From positions 1 to 5,264 of the forward strand of contig DPKT01000044.1 in the NCBI GenBank assembly GCA_003542385.1: 5,264 nt of DNA. The letters are read 5' to 3'. This stretch comes from Desulfomicrobium sp. Lineage in GTDB: Bacteria > Desulfobacterota > Desulfovibrionia > Desulfovibrionales > Desulfomicrobiaceae. Shown in pieces: positions 4,352 to 5,264 of this stretch (positions are counted from its first letter, which is position 1; the number at the start of each line of letters is the position of its first letter). A model generated the notes under the pieces. It saw only the letters and a program-made list of their open reading frames with translations. It searched no databases and had not been told where the DNA came from. The position numbers and the translations under genes are program-made.

Positions 4352-4990
4352 TCACAGATACTTGATGGCGGCGAAGCCGAGAATGGCCAGGGCCACGAGA
4401 GCCGTGGCGGCAAGCTCGAAATGGCGCTCCATGAAAGGCTTGATGCGCGCGCCGAACATGCGGATGAGCCCCGCCACGAGAAAGAAGCGCATGGCCCGCC
4501 CCAGGACCGAAGCCAGGACGAACTGCGTCAGATCGAAGCGCATCATGCCCGAGGCGATGGTGAAGACCTTGTAGGGGATGGGCGTGACCGCCGCGATGAG
4601 CACGCCGAAGAAGCCGTAATTCTCGTACCAGATCCGCACGGACTCGACCACGGCCTCGCCGTGGTACATGCGCACGATGGGCAGGCCGACGGCTTCCCAC
4701 AGCCCCCAGCCGATGAAGTAGCCCAGCAGGCCGCCGGCAACCGAGGCGACCGTGCACCACGCGGCCAGGCTGAACCACCGGCGCGGGTTGCAGAAGCACA
4801 GGGCGATGAGCAGGACATCCGGCGGCACGGGGAAGAAGGAGCTCTCGGCAAAGGACAGGATCACCAGCGCCGGCAGGGCGTAGGGCGTGGCAGCCCAGTG
4901 CAGGGTCCAGTAGTAGAGTTTGCGCAGGGGACTGCGCGTGGCGCGGGCCCGGGCCAAGTCGTCCTGGGGTGATGTTTCGTCGCATTTCAT
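4352..4990 (-). CDS. YqaA/DedA-like VTT-domain inner-membrane protein
   Basis: From the ATG at 4990 the product is 212 residues, typical for the YqaA branch of the VTT/DedA (SNARE-associated) membrane family. Family marks are FAESSFFPVPPDVLLIALC at 47-65, with the acidic residue and Pro-rich re-entrant segment. They continue with GGLLGYFIGWGLWE at 86-99, TPIPYKVFTIASG at 136-148, and FVLASVLGRAMRFFLVAGL at 157-175. A last membrane helix runs at about 193-209. Relatives are linked to lipid flipping and membrane homeostasis; the activity of this member is unknown. The frame stays open to 5140, but those extra 50 codons read like non-coding sequence and overlap the divergent gene. No clear ribosome site precedes the ATG at 4990. 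A TTG at 4957, four bases after AGGA, would begin near ARARATRSPL and is a reasonable alternative. Confidence 0.85.
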   Translation of the reverse strand: MKCDETSPQDDLARARATRSPLRKLYYWTLHWAATPYALPALVILSFAESSFFPVPPDVLLIALCFCNPRRWFSLAAWCTVASVAGGLLGYFIGWGLWEAVGLPIVRMYHGEAVVESVRIWYENYGFFGVLIAAVTPIPYKVFTIASGMMRFDLTQFVLASVLGRAMRFFLVAGLIRMFGARIKPFMERHFELAATALVALAILGFAAIKYL

Positions 4991-5117
4991 GGCGCGGCAC
5001 ATCAGCACAAAAGCCCGGAAACCACAACCGCAAAGAGCGACGGCTCGCGGCAGCTTTTCTTTTGCCCGCTTTTCCCGCACAGTCCGCGCGAACACGCTCC
5101 GCATCCCCGAGACCGAC

Positions 5118-5264
5118 ATGGCCGCACGAACTCCCACCAAATCCGCTCCAAGCGGCCCCCCCCCCGGGCGGGCCTTTGCCCTGCCCTGGCCCCTGCCGGC
5201 GCTGCTGGCCTGGTCCGCGTGCTGGGCCCTTTTCCTGGCCCTGCACGACCTGCAGCTGCCCGTG
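5118..5264 (+). CDS. Start of an unrecognised membrane protein (runs off the right edge)
   Basis: From an ATG at 5118 the plus strand is open for 49 codons to the window end. A Pro/Ser/basic leader of about 20 residues (MAARTPTKSAPSGPPPGR) is followed by a hydrophobic segment rich in Trp, Leu and Ala (about 22-42, FALPWPLPALLAWSACWALF), which is probably a first membrane helix or signal anchor. The composition is convincing for an inner-membrane protein, but no family can be named from so short a piece. The same frame reaches back to an ATG at 4989; that stretch is basic and less convincing. No strong ribosome site precedes 5118. A run of ten C (5156-5165) encodes part of the proline stretch, so the frame before it could be altered by one slipped base. 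The gene is divergent from the YqaA-like gene. Confidence 0.5.
   Translation, partial: MAARTPTKSAPSGPPPGRAFALPWPLPALLAWSACWALFLALHDLQLPV
5156..5165 (+). repeat. Ten-base C homopolymer in the 5' end of a coding frame
   Basis: Ten consecutive C are followed directly by GGGCGGG. In the frame from 5118 they end a Gly codon and encode three Pro. Tracts of this length are known to slip in replication and to be miscounted in sequencing. Confidence 0.8.

Noticed and set aside
4167..5246. Minus-strand open frame of 359 residues
   Set aside because: It runs in another frame over the YqaA-like gene and the antisense of the ABM gene, and is made of Arg/Gly/Pro/His-rich text without motifs.
1..5264. CRISPR array, tRNA or rRNA genes, insertion sequence or phage genes
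   Set aside because: No regularly spaced repeats, cloverleaf-like segments, transposase motifs or integrase-like frames were seen in either strand.

Overview
The window is GC-rich and ordinary in codon use. Its gene set is a cytoplasmic EF-hand repeat protein, a DUF2325 protein with cysteine-rich companions, c-di-GMP enzymes and a YqaA/DedA-type membrane protein. This fits a Desulfovibrio/Desulfomicrobium-like sulfate reducer (Desulfobacterota). That assignment is an inference from gene content, not a match to a known genome.

Layout. (1) 1-767, minus strand: an acidic six-EF-hand protein built from three tandem two-hand units, cut by the left edge. (2) 768-933: its leader, with a possible sigma-54 site; a perfect hairpin covers the end of the next gene. 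(3) 934-3609, minus strand: a run of five genes read in the order DUF2325 protein, 71-residue Cys-rich protein, 77-residue Cys-rich protein, membrane GGDEF diguanylate cyclase, HD-GYP phosphodiesterase. The first three are separated by only 12-14 bases, and the other two gaps are about 50 bases, so one transcript is likely. (4) 3610-4015: about 400 bases without a gene and locally AT-rich. It holds a plausible promoter for the five-gene run, two 19-base inverted boxes on either side of that promoter, and two small dyads at its start site. (5) 4016-4321, plus strand: a small ABM-fold (LsrG/YgiN-like) protein. It converges on (6) 4352-4990, minus strand: a YqaA-like VTT-domain membrane protein. 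A perfect hairpin lies between the two. (7) From about 5118, plus strand: the start of an unrecognised membrane protein that runs off the right edge and carries a run of ten C in its first codons.

The most interesting part is the 934-3609 run with its control region. Three small cysteine-rich products, one with a DUF2325 domain, are followed by both a c-di-GMP-making and a c-di-GMP-degrading enzyme. The upstream region has two different families of symmetric boxes. A plausible reading, which is inference only, is a metal- or redox-linked switch feeding into c-di-GMP control.
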